From the NCBI RefSeq assembly GCF_048595595.1, contig NZ_CP184347.1: a DNA stretch of 64,000 nucleotides, one strand, 5' to 3'. Under the pieces are notes generated by a model. The model saw only the letters and a list, made by a program, of their open reading frames with translations. It ran no database searches and was not told the DNA's origin. This document shows, piece by piece, positions 1 through 8,825 of this stretch (its first letter is position 1; every line of letters begins with the position of its first letter). The position numbers and the translations under genes were made by a program. This DNA comes from Bacteroides pyogenes_A. GTDB taxonomy: Bacteria > Bacteroidota > Bacteroidia > Bacteroidales > Bacteroidaceae.

Positions 1-27
1 AATAACCACAAATAAATAACATATAAG

Positions 28-597
28 ATGCAATTATTAAAAAAGAGAATTCTGCAAGACGGGAAATGCTACGAAGGAGGAATCCTGAAAGTGGACAGTT
101 TTATTAATCACCAGATGGATCCGGTCTTAATGAAATCGATAGGTGTAGAGTTTGTCCGTCGTTTTGCAGCAACCAATGTCAACAAGATTATGACTATCGA
201 AGCGAGCGGAATCGCTCCGGCTATCATGACGGGCTATTTGATGGACCTGCCGGTTGTTTTTGCGAAAAAGAAATCTCCTAAAACAATACAGAATGTACTG
301 AGTACGACTGTACACTCTTTCACGAAGGACAGAGATTATGAAGTCGTTATCAGCGCCGACTTTTTGACTCCGGACGACAACATTCTTTTTGTAGACGATT
401 TTCTGGCTTATGGTAATGCCGCCTTAGGAGTCATCGATTTAGTGAAACAGGCGGGCGCCAATCTTGTCGGTATGGGGTTCATCATTGAGAAATCTTTCCA
501 AGACGGACGAAGGATTCTGGAAGAGCAGGGCGTACGTGTAGAAAGTCTGGCTATCATCGAAGATTTGTCGAATTGCTGCATTAAAATCAGGGAATAA
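28..597 (+). CDS. xpt: xanthine phosphoribosyltransferase
   Basis: This 189-aa cytosolic purine-salvage enzyme would convert xanthine plus PRPP to XMP. The whole length matches the Xpt type of type I phosphoribosyltransferases. The N-terminal part has the family pattern GGILKVDSFINHQMDP. A central IEASGIAPA segment (about residues 57-65) precedes the PRPP-binding loop ILFVDDFLAYGNAA (about 119-132), where the paired acidic residues VDD are visible. Length is normal for the family. The gene begins 27 bp into the window, so its promoter lies outside. A strong intrinsic terminator follows, so it appears to be the last or only gene of its unit. No purine riboswitch can be assessed because the leader is missing. 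Confidence 0.95.
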   Translation: MQLLKKRILQDGKCYEGGILKVDSFINHQMDPVLMKSIGVEFVRRFAATNVNKIMTIEASGIAPAIMTGYLMDLPVVFAKKKSPKTIQNVLSTTVHSFTKDRDYEVVISADFLTPDDNILFVDDFLAYGNAALGVIDLVKQAGANLVGMGFIIEKSFQDGRRILEEQGVRVESLAIIEDLSNCCIKIRE

Positions 598-677
598 AAG
601 CCGGTTGTCTGTCGGCATGATAGGGTGGAAAACCAAAGCATTTGCTTTAATTAGGGATATCCACATATATTAATATC

Positions 678-717
678 AAAGCCAACTAATTCATTGCGAG
701 TCAGTTGGCTTTTTTTG
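678..717 (+). terminator. intrinsic terminator downstream of xpt
   Basis: The arms AAAGCCAACT (678-687) and AGTTGGCTTT (703-712) are perfect complements around a 15-nt loop and run into a T tract. This is a classical rho-independent terminator for xpt. Confidence 0.85.
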
Positions 718-782
718 TATCTTTAAGCATTCCCCGCAAAAGTAGTTTGGCACCAAAACAGGGAAAACTTGCTAAAACACAT

Positions 783-1159
783 ATGGCAAAGATACATAAA
801 ATCTGCGAAATCCAACCTGCTTCAGGTTTTATCGGGTTCGATACTCAGAAAGATATCACCGGAGTTTTGCATGCAGTGAGCCGAGGCATGTGCATTCTGT
901 TTTTCCTTTCCAAGAGTTGGCGTATAGGATGGGTTTGAAAGAGTCTGCTTATGGGCGTAAGAACTACTTTTCTGCTGAAGGCAGGATCGCTTTAATGGTT
1001 CTTAAATCCTACACAGGATTTTCAGACAGAGATTTGATAGCATACCTGAACGGCAGGAAACTTTTGAAACTTCCCAATGATTGTTTCGGTCGTCATCATT
1101 GTACCTCGAGACAGTACAGTTCAGCGCGACAGCCTCTTATCAAACAAACCAAACCCTAA
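783..1159 (+). pseudogene. IS1182-like transposase N-terminal remnant, frameshifted
   Basis: An ATG at 783 opens a frame that reads MAKIHKICEIQPASGFIGFDTQKDI. After a frameshift near 880-895 the homology continues in another frame with FQELAYRMGLKESAYGRKNYFSAEGRIALM and then YTGFSDRDLIAYLNG. This is the N-terminal DUF772-type region of Bacteroides IS1182/IS5-like transposases. The DDE catalytic part is absent and the frame degenerates into unrelated sequence near 1070-1159. No terminal inverted repeats were found. It is a dead fragment, and its exact family is inferred from recall rather than a search. Confidence 0.7.
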
Positions 1160-1165
1160 CTGATG

Positions 1166-1528
1166 CTAAAACGCATTACTTTGCAAAACTCTCTGAAGCA
1201 GATCGGACATTTCCAATTCTTCGCATACGATTTCCGACAAAGCTTTTTTGCCTTTCCTCGTAAGCGAAAAATACATCTGTCTCTTGTCCACAGCTCCCAT
1301 CACGCGTTCTACCAACCCTTTGTCTTCAACAGACCGGATAACCTTGGAAGCATTGGAATTCGTCAGTCCCAATGTTTCGGCTATCTCGCCCGAAGAAAGC
1401 CGGTCTACTTTGGAAAGGCTGCATAGCAACATGCCTTCGTTCAAGCAAAGGTGATGCTTCTTTTCCATTTCCGATTCAAACGCTATCACGGCACGATAGA
1501 TATCTCTTATTCTACACAATGTTTCCAT
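1166..1528 (-). CDS. MarR-family transcriptional regulator
   Basis: This 120-aa winged-helix regulator is counted from METLCRIRDIYRA. An upstream in-frame start at 1600 is rejected because it lies at the far end of the promoter, upstream of the -7 box at 1570-1577. Residues about 45-95 form the wHTH (SSGEIAETLGLTNSNASKVI, then a wing containing DKRQMYFSLT), and the rest is helical as expected for a dimerisation region. A 23-bp palindrome overlaps the promoter, which suggests autorepression. The gene lies at the downstream end of a same-strand block of membrane proteins, thioredoxin and an RND pump, so it may also control that efflux block. The ligand cannot be told from sequence. Confidence 0.88.
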   Translation of the reverse strand: METLCRIRDIYRAVIAFESEMEKKHHLCLNEGMLLCSLSKVDRLSSGEIAETLGLTNSNASKVIRSVEDKGLVERVMGAVDKRQMYFSLTRKGKKALSEIVCEELEMSDLLQRVLQSNAF

Positions 1529-1567
1529 ATCTGTTTCTACTGATTTGTGTTCCGAAATAAATAGATT

Positions 1568-1601
1568 GACAAATATACGTTTTATTTGTCCATGTAACAA
1601 A
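1568..1601 (-). promoter_or_regulatory. promoter with overlapping MarR-type palindromic operator
   Basis: On the minus strand TATATTTG (1577-1570) matches the Bacteroides -7 box. A TTTG (1601-1598) lies 20 nt upstream as the -33 box. A perfect inverted repeat GACAAATA-N7-TATTTGTC spans 1568-1590 and covers the -7 box. A binding site for the MarR protein encoded 40 nt downstream is the simplest reading. Confidence 0.65.
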
Positions 1602-1632
1602 TATCCTTCGGGAAATGGATACTTTGTTGTTA

Positions 1633-1818
1633 TTATTTAACGCCTGATTTATCCAGAAAATATTCGAGCGGACAAAATCCGGTAAAAGAAGACTGCACGA
1701 GATTGACTCCTACGAACAAGGGCAAAAGCAACCATGCAGAGGATACGAAATAAGCGAGTGAGGTGCCGGCAAGTACCATGCTGCCGGCTACCAAACGGAT
1801 GATATATTCTTTTTTCAT
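1633..1818 (-). CDS. DUF2892-type small membrane protein
   Basis: This 61-aa protein has a basic N-terminus (MKKEYIIRLVAG) and two hydrophobic segments (about residues 8-22 and 26-42), followed by FTGFCPLEYFLDKSG. The pattern RLVAG, two TM helices and a CPL motif is that of DUF2892 inner-membrane proteins, which are often found next to rhodanese or thiol-related proteins. It starts 4 bp from the end of the PII-like gene and is probably co-transcribed with it and with the RND pump. A second DUF2892-like gene lies at 8357-8599 in the same strand block. The molecular role is unknown. Confidence 0.8.
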   Translation of the reverse strand: MKKEYIIRLVAGSMVLAGTSLAYFVSSAWLLLPLFVGVNLVQSSFTGFCPLEYFLDKSGVK

Positions 1819-1822
1819 TATA

Positions 1823-2140
1823 TTATATGAATTTTGAAAAGTTTTCTACTTCCAACACGAATCCATGAACGGGAAATAAATCTCCGCATTCCGCATTGCA
1901 ATGCTCGATGCGGCGGATCGCATCGTTGACAATCTCTTCGGGAGCGAAACTGAAGAGCATGAGCGAATTGGTCTTGGCTCCCGAGGCTTCTCTTCCGAAC
2001 CAATTCAAGGAAGCCCTCTCTTTACCTTTCTTATATCCGGTAATATTTACCGTACTGAAACGGACAATCCCCGCTTCGTGCAGCAAACGGGCTACACGCT
2101 CCTGATATTCGGCGATACTTAATACGACTATAAGTTTCAT
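1823..2140 (-). CDS. small PII-like (DUF3240/CutA-like) protein
   Basis: The 105-aa soluble protein has the size and apparent ferredoxin-like alternation (beta strand MKLIVVLSI, helix EYQERVARLLHEAG, strand VRFSTVNITGY) of the PII/CutA superfamily. It sits 6 bp downstream of the RND permease stop codon, a place where small PII-like proteins of the DUF3240 type occur beside metal or multidrug RND pumps. A regulatory or sensor role for the pump is inferred from position. There is no visible PII T-loop signature, so assignment to a named family is tentative. Confidence 0.55.
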   Translation of the reverse strand: MKLIVVLSIAEYQERVARLLHEAGIVRFSTVNITGYKKGKERASLNWFGREASGAKTNSLMLFSFAPEEIVNDAIRRIEHCNAECGDLFPVHGFVLEVENFSKFI

Positions 2141-2146
2141 AGCTGT

Positions 2147-5100
2147 TTATTTTACTTTGTTCTTCAACATTTTGAAATACAATAACGGCACTACCACGAG
2201 GGTGAGCATGGTGGAAGTAATGGTTCCTCCCATCAGTGATATGGCAAGACCTTGGAAAATGGGATCGAACAACATCACAATGGCACCCAGCACCACACCG
2301 CCCGCCGTGAGTATAATAGGTGTCGTGCGCACAGCTCCGGCTTCGATAACCGCTTGCTTGAGAGGAATGCCGTCTTTCAGCCGGATATCGATAAAATCAA
2401 TGAGCAGTACGGAGTTGCGCACCATGATGCCTGCGAGAGCGATGAAACCGATCATCGACGGAGCGCTGAAGTAAGCTCCCATCACCCAATGTCCCAAAAT
2501 GATTCCTATCAGCGACAAGGGAATAGCCGCCAGTTGCACCAACGGAGTGATGAAGTTCTGGAACCAGCCGACAATGAGCATGTATATGATGACGAGCACA
2601 AAGAGGAAGGCGAGTCCCAAGTCGCGGAATACTTCATAAGTGATTTTCCACTCTCCGTCCCATTTCAGCGAGAAGTCGTCTTCCCGTTCGGGTTGCCGGC
2701 TGTATTCTTCGCGGATGCTGTAGCCTGCGGGAAGCTGTATCTTCGACAGCTCTGACGAGACATCGGCCATGGCATAAACCGGACTTTCCAAGTCTCCCGC
2801 CACTTCTGCCAATACATAGACTACCCGTTTCTGATTCTTTCTGTAAATGCTCTTCGCCTTTTCTCCTTTTGTCACATCCACCAGATTCCCGATAGGCTCG
2901 ACTGCGCCCTGACGACTCACCACTTTCATACTCATCACCTCGTCGATGTTCGATTTGTCTTGTTCGGGCAGTTGAAGCATAATACCCACTTGGTTGACGG
3001 TCGATGGCTGATGCAGTATTCCCACAGACATGCCGGACAAGGCGCCGCGCATATTTTCCACAATCTGCCCGGCAGGGATGCCGCGCTTCATGGCTTTATC
3101 TTTATCCACTTCGAACCGATATTCGGGCTGGTCGCTCTCTACCGTCCAGTCTACGTCGACCACGTTGGGCGTACGCGCAAGAATCTCTTTAATCTGGTCG
3201 GCTATCTCGATTTGTTTTTCGTAATCGGGTCCATATACTTCGGCAACAACGGTCGACATCACGGGAGGCCCGGGCGGAACTTCCACAATCTTCACGTTCG
3301 CGCCGAAACGTTTGCCTATCTCCTGCAGACCATCGCGCATGGATTTGGCAATGTCGTGGCTCTGCTCGCTGCGTTCTCCTTTATCTACAAGGTTCACCTG
3401 TATATCTCCCACATTGTCTCCCGAGCGCAAGTCGTAATGACGCACCAAGCCATTAAAGCTGATAGGCGTGGAAGTGCCTACATACGTCTGATAGTTGGTT
3501 ACCTTCTCATTTTTGCCGATGTATATGCCCAGCTCTTTTGCCACAGCTGCCGTACGTTCGAGCGTAGTTCCTTCGGGCATATCGATGACTACCTGAAATT
3601 CGTTCTTATTGTCGAACGGAAGCATCTTGACGGATACGGATTTGGTATAGAACAGTACGAACGAGCTGAGCAAAACCACCGTCAGCCCAAGCATAAACGC
3701 CCACCGTTTCTTTCTGCTTTCGAGGAAAGGCGTCGTTATGGCAGAATAAACTTTGTATATGCGGCTCTGATGCAGTTCTTCACCATTTTCCGCCTCTTCG
3801 TTCGTTGCGGATTCGTCGGCATGTTTTCCCTTATATTGAAGAAACAAAAAGCCGAAATAGGGTGTCAGCGTAAGGGCCACCAGCAAAGAAAATATCATGG
3901 CAATGGAAGAACCGATAGGCATCGGGCTCATGTATGGCCCCATCATGCCGGAGACAAAAGCCATCGGCAGAACGGACGCAATGACTGTAAGCGTAGCCAG
4001 AATGGTGGGGTTGCCCACTTCGTTGATGGCATACAGCGCGGCCTGCATGGGAGGCAGCTTCTTCATTTTGAAATGCCGGTACATATTTTCCGCAATAATA
4101 ATGGAGTCGTCGGTAACGATACCCGTTACAAACACCAAAGCGAAGAGAGTGATGCGATTCAACGTATATCCCAGAAAATAGTAGGCAAACAATGTGAGCG
4201 CAAAGGTGATGGGAACGGAAATGAACACCACCAATCCGCCACGCCATCCCATAGCCAGCATCACAAACAAGGTGACGATAATAATCGCTATGGACAAATG
4301 CCATAAAAGTTCGGAAACTTTGTGCGAAGCGGTGAGGCCATAATTCCGGGTTACCTCCACATTCAGATCTTCGGTGATCAAATCTTTTTTCAGTTGTTCC
4401 ATTTTATCGATGGCGACATCGGCAAGCTTCATCGCATCGGCGCCTTTTTTCTTGGCCACCGATATAGTGACGGCGGCATAATCAGAAGGATGCTTGGCAC
4501 GGAGTTCGGGATTGGCCGATCCGAAGCCGAACGAAACATAGTTGCGAGGAACTTCGGGACCGTCTTCCACCGACGCTATCTGATGCAAATAGACCGGGTG
4601 ACCGTCGGTTACTCCCACAATCGTATTTTTAACCTCTTCCACACTTGAAAAGAAGTTTCCTGTGCGAACGGAGTAAACCTTGTCGCCGCTCAATATATTC
4701 CCGCTATGCATTTGGGCGTTATTGGCCTGCAAAGCTTGTACGACCGTACCGAAATCTATTTTGCTTCCGGCCATTTTGTCTTTATCCGGCAAAATTCTCA
4801 CTTGCCGGCTTTGTCCGCCTATCACATTGACCTGTGCCACATCGGGAATCTTCTTGATTTCATTCGCTACCACTTCGGAGACTTGGCGAATCCGGTAGTC
4901 TCCCATTTTATCGCTCCAAAGCGTAAACGACAGAGCCGGCACGTCATCGATCGATCTTGTCTTTACCAGAGGCATTGTGGCGCCTTGAGGCATGCGGTCC
5001 ATATTCTTCATCAACTCATTGTACAGCTTCACCAGCGAGCGCTCCACATCCTCTCCGACATAGAACTGCACGGTAATCATAGCCATACCGTTCATCGAAG

Positions 5101-5362
5101 TGGAATATACGTCTTCCACCCCTTTGACATTCGAAATAACTTTTTCAATCGATTGCACCACGCTGCTTTCCACCTCTTGCGGGGTAGCTCCGGGATAACC
5201 GATCATGATGTCCGCCATGGGAACCTCTATTTGAGGCTCTTCCTCGCGCGGAATAAAATATATACTGAACGCCCCCAACATCAAGAAAGCGACCATCAAC
5301 AGAATGCTCAGCTTTGATGTAATAAATGCCTTGGCTATTTTTCCAGATATTCCTTGTTCCAT
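2147..5362 (-). CDS. efflux RND transporter permease
   Basis: This 1071-aa inner-membrane proton-driven pump is the central component of a tripartite efflux system. It has the full AcrB-like plan: an N-terminal TM helix (about 18-35), a large periplasmic porter region beginning with EEEPQIEVP and YPGATPQEVE, a block of TM helices (about 330-500), a second periplasmic half and a second TM block (about 885-1070). Paired aspartates in TM4 (GIVTDDSIIIAEN) fit the proton relay. Sequence style is closest to HAE-type or uncharacterised Bacteroidetes RND pumps, so the substrate is undetermined. It is flanked upstream by its adaptor (10 bp) and TolC-like channel and downstream by a PII-like gene. Confidence 0.93.
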   Translation of the reverse strand: MEQGISGKIAKAFITSKLSILLMVAFLMLGAFSIYFIPREEEPQIEVPMADIMIGYPGATPQEVESSVVQSIEKVISNVKGVEDVYSTSMNGMAMITVQFYVGEDVERSLVKLYNELMKNMDRMPQGATMPLVKTRSIDDVPALSFTLWSDKMGDYRIRQVSEVVANEIKKIPDVAQVNVIGGQSRQVRILPDKDKMAGSKIDFGTVVQALQANNAQMHSGNILSGDKVYSVRTGNFFSSVEEVKNTIVGVTDGHPVYLHQIASVEDGPEVPRNYVSFGFGSANPELRAKHPSDYAAVTISVAKKKGADAMKLADVAIDKMEQLKKDLITEDLNVEVTRNYGLTASHKVSELLWHLSIAIIIVTLFVMLAMGWRGGLVVFISVPITFALTLFAYYFLGYTLNRITLFALVFVTGIVTDDSIIIAENMYRHFKMKKLPPMQAALYAINEVGNPTILATLTVIASVLPMAFVSGMMGPYMSPMPIGSSIAMIFSLLVALTLTPYFGFLFLQYKGKHADESATNEEAENGEELHQSRIYKVYSAITTPFLESRKKRWAFMLGLTVVLLSSFVLFYTKSVSVKMLPFDNKNEFQVVIDMPEGTTLERTAAVAKELGIYIGKNEKVTNYQTYVGTSTPISFNGLVRHYDLRSGDNVGDIQVNLVDKGERSEQSHDIAKSMRDGLQEIGKRFGANVKIVEVPPGPPVMSTVVAEVYGPDYEKQIEIADQIKEILARTPNVVDVDWTVESDQPEYRFEVDKDKAMKRGIPAGQIVENMRGALSGMSVGILHQPSTVNQVGIMLQLPEQDKSNIDEVMSMKVVSRQGAVEPIGNLVDVTKGEKAKSIYRKNQKRVVYVLAEVAGDLESPVYAMADVSSELSKIQLPAGYSIREEYSRQPEREDDFSLKWDGEWKITYEVFRDLGLAFLFVLVIIYMLIVGWFQNFITPLVQLAAIPLSLIGIILGHWVMGAYFSAPSMIGFIALAGIMVRNSVLLIDFIDIRLKDGIPLKQAVIEAGAVRTTPIILTAGGVVLGAIVMLFDPIFQGLAISLMGGTITSTMLTLVVVPLLYFKMLKNKVK

Positions 5363-5372
5363 AATCGTGCTG

Positions 5373-6452
5373 TTATTTTAATACGGTTATGTTTCTACCA
5401 TTATAAAGTTCTCCGGTGACATTTTCAATGATTCGGTCGTTTTCATCCAATCCGGACAAGACTTCGATCTGTTCACCCATTTTTTTACCCAATCTCACCC
5501 AACGAAGCACGGCATGATTGTCGGAACCGACCACATATACTCCGGTGAGCTGTTCGCGGCGGATAACGGAAGACTCATTGATTAAAATATTCCGCAGACT
5601 TTCTCCGTTGTCTTTGCCGGGAATAAAAATACCTGCATACATTCCCGAGCGAAGGTTTGCCTTATCTTTTGCGGAAATAGCGACTTTCATCGCATACTGT
5701 CCGCCGGTCAAAGAAGCGGAAGGGCTCAATTCGCTGATTTTTCCTTCAATGCGACGGCCTAAAGATTTGATATCTACCTTTACAGAATCACCGACATTGA
5801 GATATTGCACATAATTCTCGGGAACAGTGGCCTGAACGTCCATTTCTCCCGACTGTTCAACGACCAAAAGCGGCATACCGGGGCTTGCCATGCTTCCTTC
5901 GTCTATCTTCTTTTGGGTAACCACGCCCGAAAAAGGAGCTTTTATATGCGTATAAGCAAGCATCGATTTCACTTCGTTGAGCGATTGAAGAGCCATTTGT
6001 TTTTTTGCATCTATAGATGTTTTATTCAGCTCTATATTTTCCAGCTCTTTATCCGATACGCTTTTCTGACTGTGCAGTTTTTTAAACCTTTCATAATCGC
6101 GTGCCGCATTCTTAGCCGCGGCTTCGGCTTCGATCACCATGGCTTCGGCTTGGGCTTTCTTCGCTTTCAAATCGTCGCTGTTGACAATTATCAACAATTG
6201 TCCGGCAGTCACCCTGTCGCCCTGCTTTACATATATTTTATCCACAAACCCCATGTTTCGGGTACTGATGATGGCTGTTTGCCTGGCGGACACCATTCCA
6301 CTGACAAAAAGGCCGTCAGCGGTTAACTTTGCAGGTAAATACACTTTTACTCCTACGGGTGCTTCTTCTTTTTTCTTTGTCGCATCGAACGAGCAGGCAG
6401 AAAAAAAGGAAACAGCCGCCATCCCCAATATCATTGTTCGAATCGTTTTCAT
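5373..6452 (-). CDS. efflux RND transporter periplasmic adaptor (membrane fusion protein)
   Basis: This 359-aa lipoprotein has signal sequence MKTIRTMILGMAAVSFFSAC, where FSAC is a lipobox giving a lipidated Cys at about residue 20. A biotinyl-lipoyl-like segment (GFVDKIYVKQGDRVTAGQLL, about 68-87) is followed by a coiled-coil hairpin (about 95-160), the second lipoyl half (YTHIKAPFSGVVTQKKIDEG) and a beta-barrel domain. It bridges the RND permease encoded 10 bp downstream and the TolC-like protein encoded 13 bp upstream, and the three genes form one operon. Confidence 0.93.
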   Translation of the reverse strand: MKTIRTMILGMAAVSFFSACSFDATKKKEEAPVGVKVYLPAKLTADGLFVSGMVSARQTAIISTRNMGFVDKIYVKQGDRVTAGQLLIIVNSDDLKAKKAQAEAMVIEAEAAAKNAARDYERFKKLHSQKSVSDKELENIELNKTSIDAKKQMALQSLNEVKSMLAYTHIKAPFSGVVTQKKIDEGSMASPGMPLLVVEQSGEMDVQATVPENYVQYLNVGDSVKVDIKSLGRRIEGKISELSPSASLTGGQYAMKVAISAKDKANLRSGMYAGIFIPGKDNGESLRNILINESSVIRREQLTGVYVVGSDNHAVLRWVRLGKKMGEQIEVLSGLDENDRIIENVTGELYNGRNITVLK

Positions 6453-6465
6453 AACTGTTTATGCA

Positions 6466-7782
6466 TTATTTGTTTGTTGTAAGTAATTCTTGATAATACC
6501 CGGCAATGTTATAAGCCATCACCGCCCAGGCCTGCGTAAGACGCTGTTGCGACAGTTGCGCCTGAGACAGAAGAAGGTCCGTGGTACTGGCCAACCCTTC
6601 CTTATGCCTGTCGGTGAGTATCCGAAGCGCCTCGGTAGCCTGCTCCACACTTGCCTCCTGTTTCCTGATTTCGAACTGCAAGTCGAGCAAATCGCGCGCA
6701 GTTTTATCTACCTCTATGCGGCTCTTATCGATATGCAGCTCGAGTTCTTTCTGCATTTTGTCCCGTTGCATCAAAGCAGCTTTCAGTTTACTCCGATTCT
6801 GGTTGCCGGAGAATATATTCCAGCTCAGGCTGATTCCTGCCAAATAAGAATCTTCTTTAAATTTGAATATCTTGGTGTCGTTAAACTGATAGGTACCGAA
6901 AGCGTTAATCGTAGGCAGAAAAGTGGTATAAGACAACTTCACCATCATTTCAGACGCTTCCAACGCTTTTCGCATCGCCACGACGTCCGATCGCATCTCA
7001 GAGAATCCCGGCGCGGATATCGCCGGGGCTTTCTGAATCAAGGAATCGGGAATATATACGTCCGTTTCGGAAGATGAGCCGCCCATCAGCAGTTTCAATC
7101 CATCCGACGCATTGATGACGCTGCTCTCCGCTTTTGCCAATGCGCTTTCTACCGTGTTTACTTGTACCTGAGCATTTAAAACATCCGATTTCTGCACCAA
7201 CCCCTGATCGTAAAAGTTCTTGACCGACTGATAAATCCGGCGGACATCCTCCAAAGCATGGGTCAATATATCACGGGCTTGATAAGCGAACTGAAGCTGC
7301 GTATAGGCTTTTTGTACCTCAAACCTGATATAATCTTTCGTATATTGCTCTTTGTTTTTATATACCTCTTCTTGCAACTTTGCGCCTTTGCGGACGAATA
7401 TGCGGTCGACATTCAACAAAGGCATCTTAACCTCCACGCCGGCGTTGTAATTCCGAGAGGCTCCGGGATGGTTCAACCGCGAGGGATCGAAGTCCTGTGC
7501 TGTAACCCGGCTTTGCTGCAATAAAAAACCGAAAGCATTCAACGGATTGTTTGTAACCATCGCATTGTAGCTTACCGAAATTTGGGGTAAGAATATTGCA
7601 TCGGTCTGATGATAGTTTGCGTTTGATATTTTACGATCCAATTCAGACAGCTTTATATTGGCATTATTCCCGACCGCAATATTTACCGCTTCACCCATTG
7701 TCAGGCGATTACTTTGTTGGGCATTCGCCATAACAGCGAATACCCAACACGCCACTAACAGCGTTTTTCTTTTTTTATTCAT
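6466..7782 (-). CDS. TolC-family outer membrane efflux channel
   Basis: The 438-aa protein is counted from MNKKRKTLLVACWVFAVMANAQQ, which gives a clean Sec signal peptide. An upstream in-frame start would add seven residues before it. Two repeats of the outer membrane efflux (OEP) fold are visible, each rich in long amphipathic helices with TolC-like phrases such as YTQLQFAYQARDIL and GLVQKSDVLNAQVQV in the first half and GLASTTDLLLSQAQLSQQRL in the second. It would be the outer membrane duct of the pump encoded by the next two genes. Confidence 0.92.
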   Translation of the reverse strand: MNKKRKTLLVACWVFAVMANAQQSNRLTMGEAVNIAVGNNANIKLSELDRKISNANYHQTDAIFLPQISVSYNAMVTNNPLNAFGFLLQQSRVTAQDFDPSRLNHPGASRNYNAGVEVKMPLLNVDRIFVRKGAKLQEEVYKNKEQYTKDYIRFEVQKAYTQLQFAYQARDILTHALEDVRRIYQSVKNFYDQGLVQKSDVLNAQVQVNTVESALAKAESSVINASDGLKLLMGGSSSETDVYIPDSLIQKAPAISAPGFSEMRSDVVAMRKALEASEMMVKLSYTTFLPTINAFGTYQFNDTKIFKFKEDSYLAGISLSWNIFSGNQNRSKLKAALMQRDKMQKELELHIDKSRIEVDKTARDLLDLQFEIRKQEASVEQATEALRILTDRHKEGLASTTDLLLSQAQLSQQRLTQAWAVMAYNIAGYYQELLTTNK

Positions 7783-7852
7783 ATTTAAAAATCTGAACTC
7801 CATTGTAAGTTACTGAAAAACATTTGTGCTATCTTCTTGCTTCTTTATTTAT

Positions 7853-7865
7853 TTTCCTAAGGAAA
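7853..7865. promoter_or_regulatory. candidate operator TTTCC-TAA-GGAAA upstream of TolC gene
   Basis: A 13-bp palindrome lies in the 84-bp gap between thioredoxin and the TolC-like gene. Closely similar sites (TTCC/TTCT-AAA-GGAA) occur at 8826-8838 and 8894-8905 upstream of the block, so it may be a shared regulator site. No protein is assigned. Confidence 0.35.
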
Positions 7866-7886
7866 TTACATAAATAAAAAAAAGGA

Positions 7887-8249
7887 TTATTCATTCAACA
7901 GCACACTTTGTATGGCTTTCTTAAAATCTGCTTTCGACATCGCTCCCATTGCCATTTGCGGTTGTCCTTCCATTGGAACAAACAACAAGGACGGGATGGA
8001 GCGGATACCGAATACGGAAGACAATTCCTTCTCCTCTTCTGTATTTACTTTATAGATATACAACTCATCGGCATACTCAGCCGCCAATTCTTCCAAAACC
8101 GGCGCTATCATTTTGCAAGGACCGCACCAAGAGGCATAAAAATCGATGATAGCAGGTTTATCACCCAGGTATTTCCATTCATTCGGACTCGTTTCATAAT
8201 CGGCAACTCGTTTTAAAAATTCACTCTTAGTTAATTGAATTGTTTTCAT
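7887..8249 (-). CDS. thioredoxin-family protein
   Basis: The preferred 120-aa protein starts at MKTIQLTKSEFLKRV; a start nine codons earlier (8276) is possible. The active site WCGPCK is intact in the context IIDFYASWCGPCKMIAPVLEEL, and the cis-proline SIPS loop (IRSIPSLLFV) is present. Length and the lack of a signal peptide fit a cytosolic thioredoxin. It is encoded between two small Cys-containing membrane proteins and the RND pump, which suggests that the block deals with redox or thiol stress. That link is inferred only from context. Confidence 0.92.
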   Translation of the reverse strand: MKTIQLTKSEFLKRVADYETSPNEWKYLGDKPAIIDFYASWCGPCKMIAPVLEELAAEYADELYIYKVNTEEEKELSSVFGIRSIPSLLFVPMEGQPQMAMGAMSKADFKKAIQSVLLNE

Positions 8250-8356
8250 ATTCTTCTGTTTTTTATTATTTATCACTCAAATATTGTTTTCTTAGTATCG
8301 TTTATCTGGAACTTACAAACAAAATATTCTATTAGCACAAGGGCAGAATATTCTAC

Positions 8357-8599
8357 CTATGATTCTTTTTCAGGATCGTACGGCTTGATAATATCTTTAT
8401 ATACCTGATTCTCCGAAGAACCGGAGGCACAAGCACCGGACGCGCAACATGAAATGTTCAAAATAGCTTGCGCCAGGAAGAAAATCGTCAAAAAGAGAAA
8501 CGGATATTCTTTTGACGCTATTGCGTAACCCCCCAATCCAATACCTGCGACCAAGCGAATGATACGCGCCGCATTCCATTGTCTCAATACATTATTCAT
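8357..8599 (-). CDS. Cys-rich DUF2892-like membrane protein
   Basis: This 80-aa protein has two hydrophobic segments (about residues 12-27 and 31-48) followed by a cysteine cluster SCCASGACASG and a charged tail. The RIIRLVAGIGLG start resembles the DUF2892 protein at 1633-1818. Its start codon overlaps the end of the DUF6132 gene by 8 bp, so the two are translationally coupled. The three clustered cysteines could bind a metal or form disulfides, but function is unknown. Confidence 0.75.
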   Translation of the reverse strand: MNNVLRQWNAARIIRLVAGIGLGGYAIASKEYPFLFLTIFFLAQAILNISCCASGACASGSSENQVYKDIIKPYDPEKES

Positions 8600-8810
8600 C
8601 TTTCTTTTCTGTTTGAAATATATTAAATAGTAAACCTCCCATTAACGCTCCCCATATCGAACTGTTTACAGGCGATGAGGTTATCGGACAAGATCCTCCG
8701 GAACATCCGACAAATCTCCAATAGAAATACCCGCCTATACTACCAATGATGACTCCTACTATCGTAAGTCCATATTTGCTCAAAAAACTCCCTTTCATAT
8801 GTTCTATCAA
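8592..8810 (-). CDS. DUF6132-like small membrane protein
   Basis: This 72-aa protein has a glycine-rich membrane segment (GLTIVGVIIGSIGGYFYW, about 13-30), then CSGGSCPITSSPVNSSIWGALMGGLLFN. The GC-x-G-x-CPI/TSS pattern is typical of DUF6132 proteins of Bacteroidetes. It is the first gene of the minus-strand block after the promoter at 8861-8868. Function is unknown, and co-occurrence with thioredoxin and DUF2892 proteins hints at a thiol or sulfur role. Confidence 0.7.
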   Translation of the reverse strand: MIEHMKGSFLSKYGLTIVGVIIGSIGGYFYWRFVGCSGGSCPITSSPVNSSIWGALMGGLLFNIFQTEKKDE

Positions 8811-8825
8811 AAAGTATAAAATTAA

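Noticed and set aside
1633..1818. Rhodanese or sulfur-oxidation operon on the basis of DUF2892
   Set aside because: No rhodanese, persulfide dioxygenase or sulfide:quinone reductase gene is present in the block.
2960..4306. Long plus-strand open frame (448 codons) inside the RND permease region
   Set aside because: It is the antisense shadow of the permease gene, rich in His, Arg and Gln with no recognisable domain; the opposite strand encodes a complete, conserved transporter.
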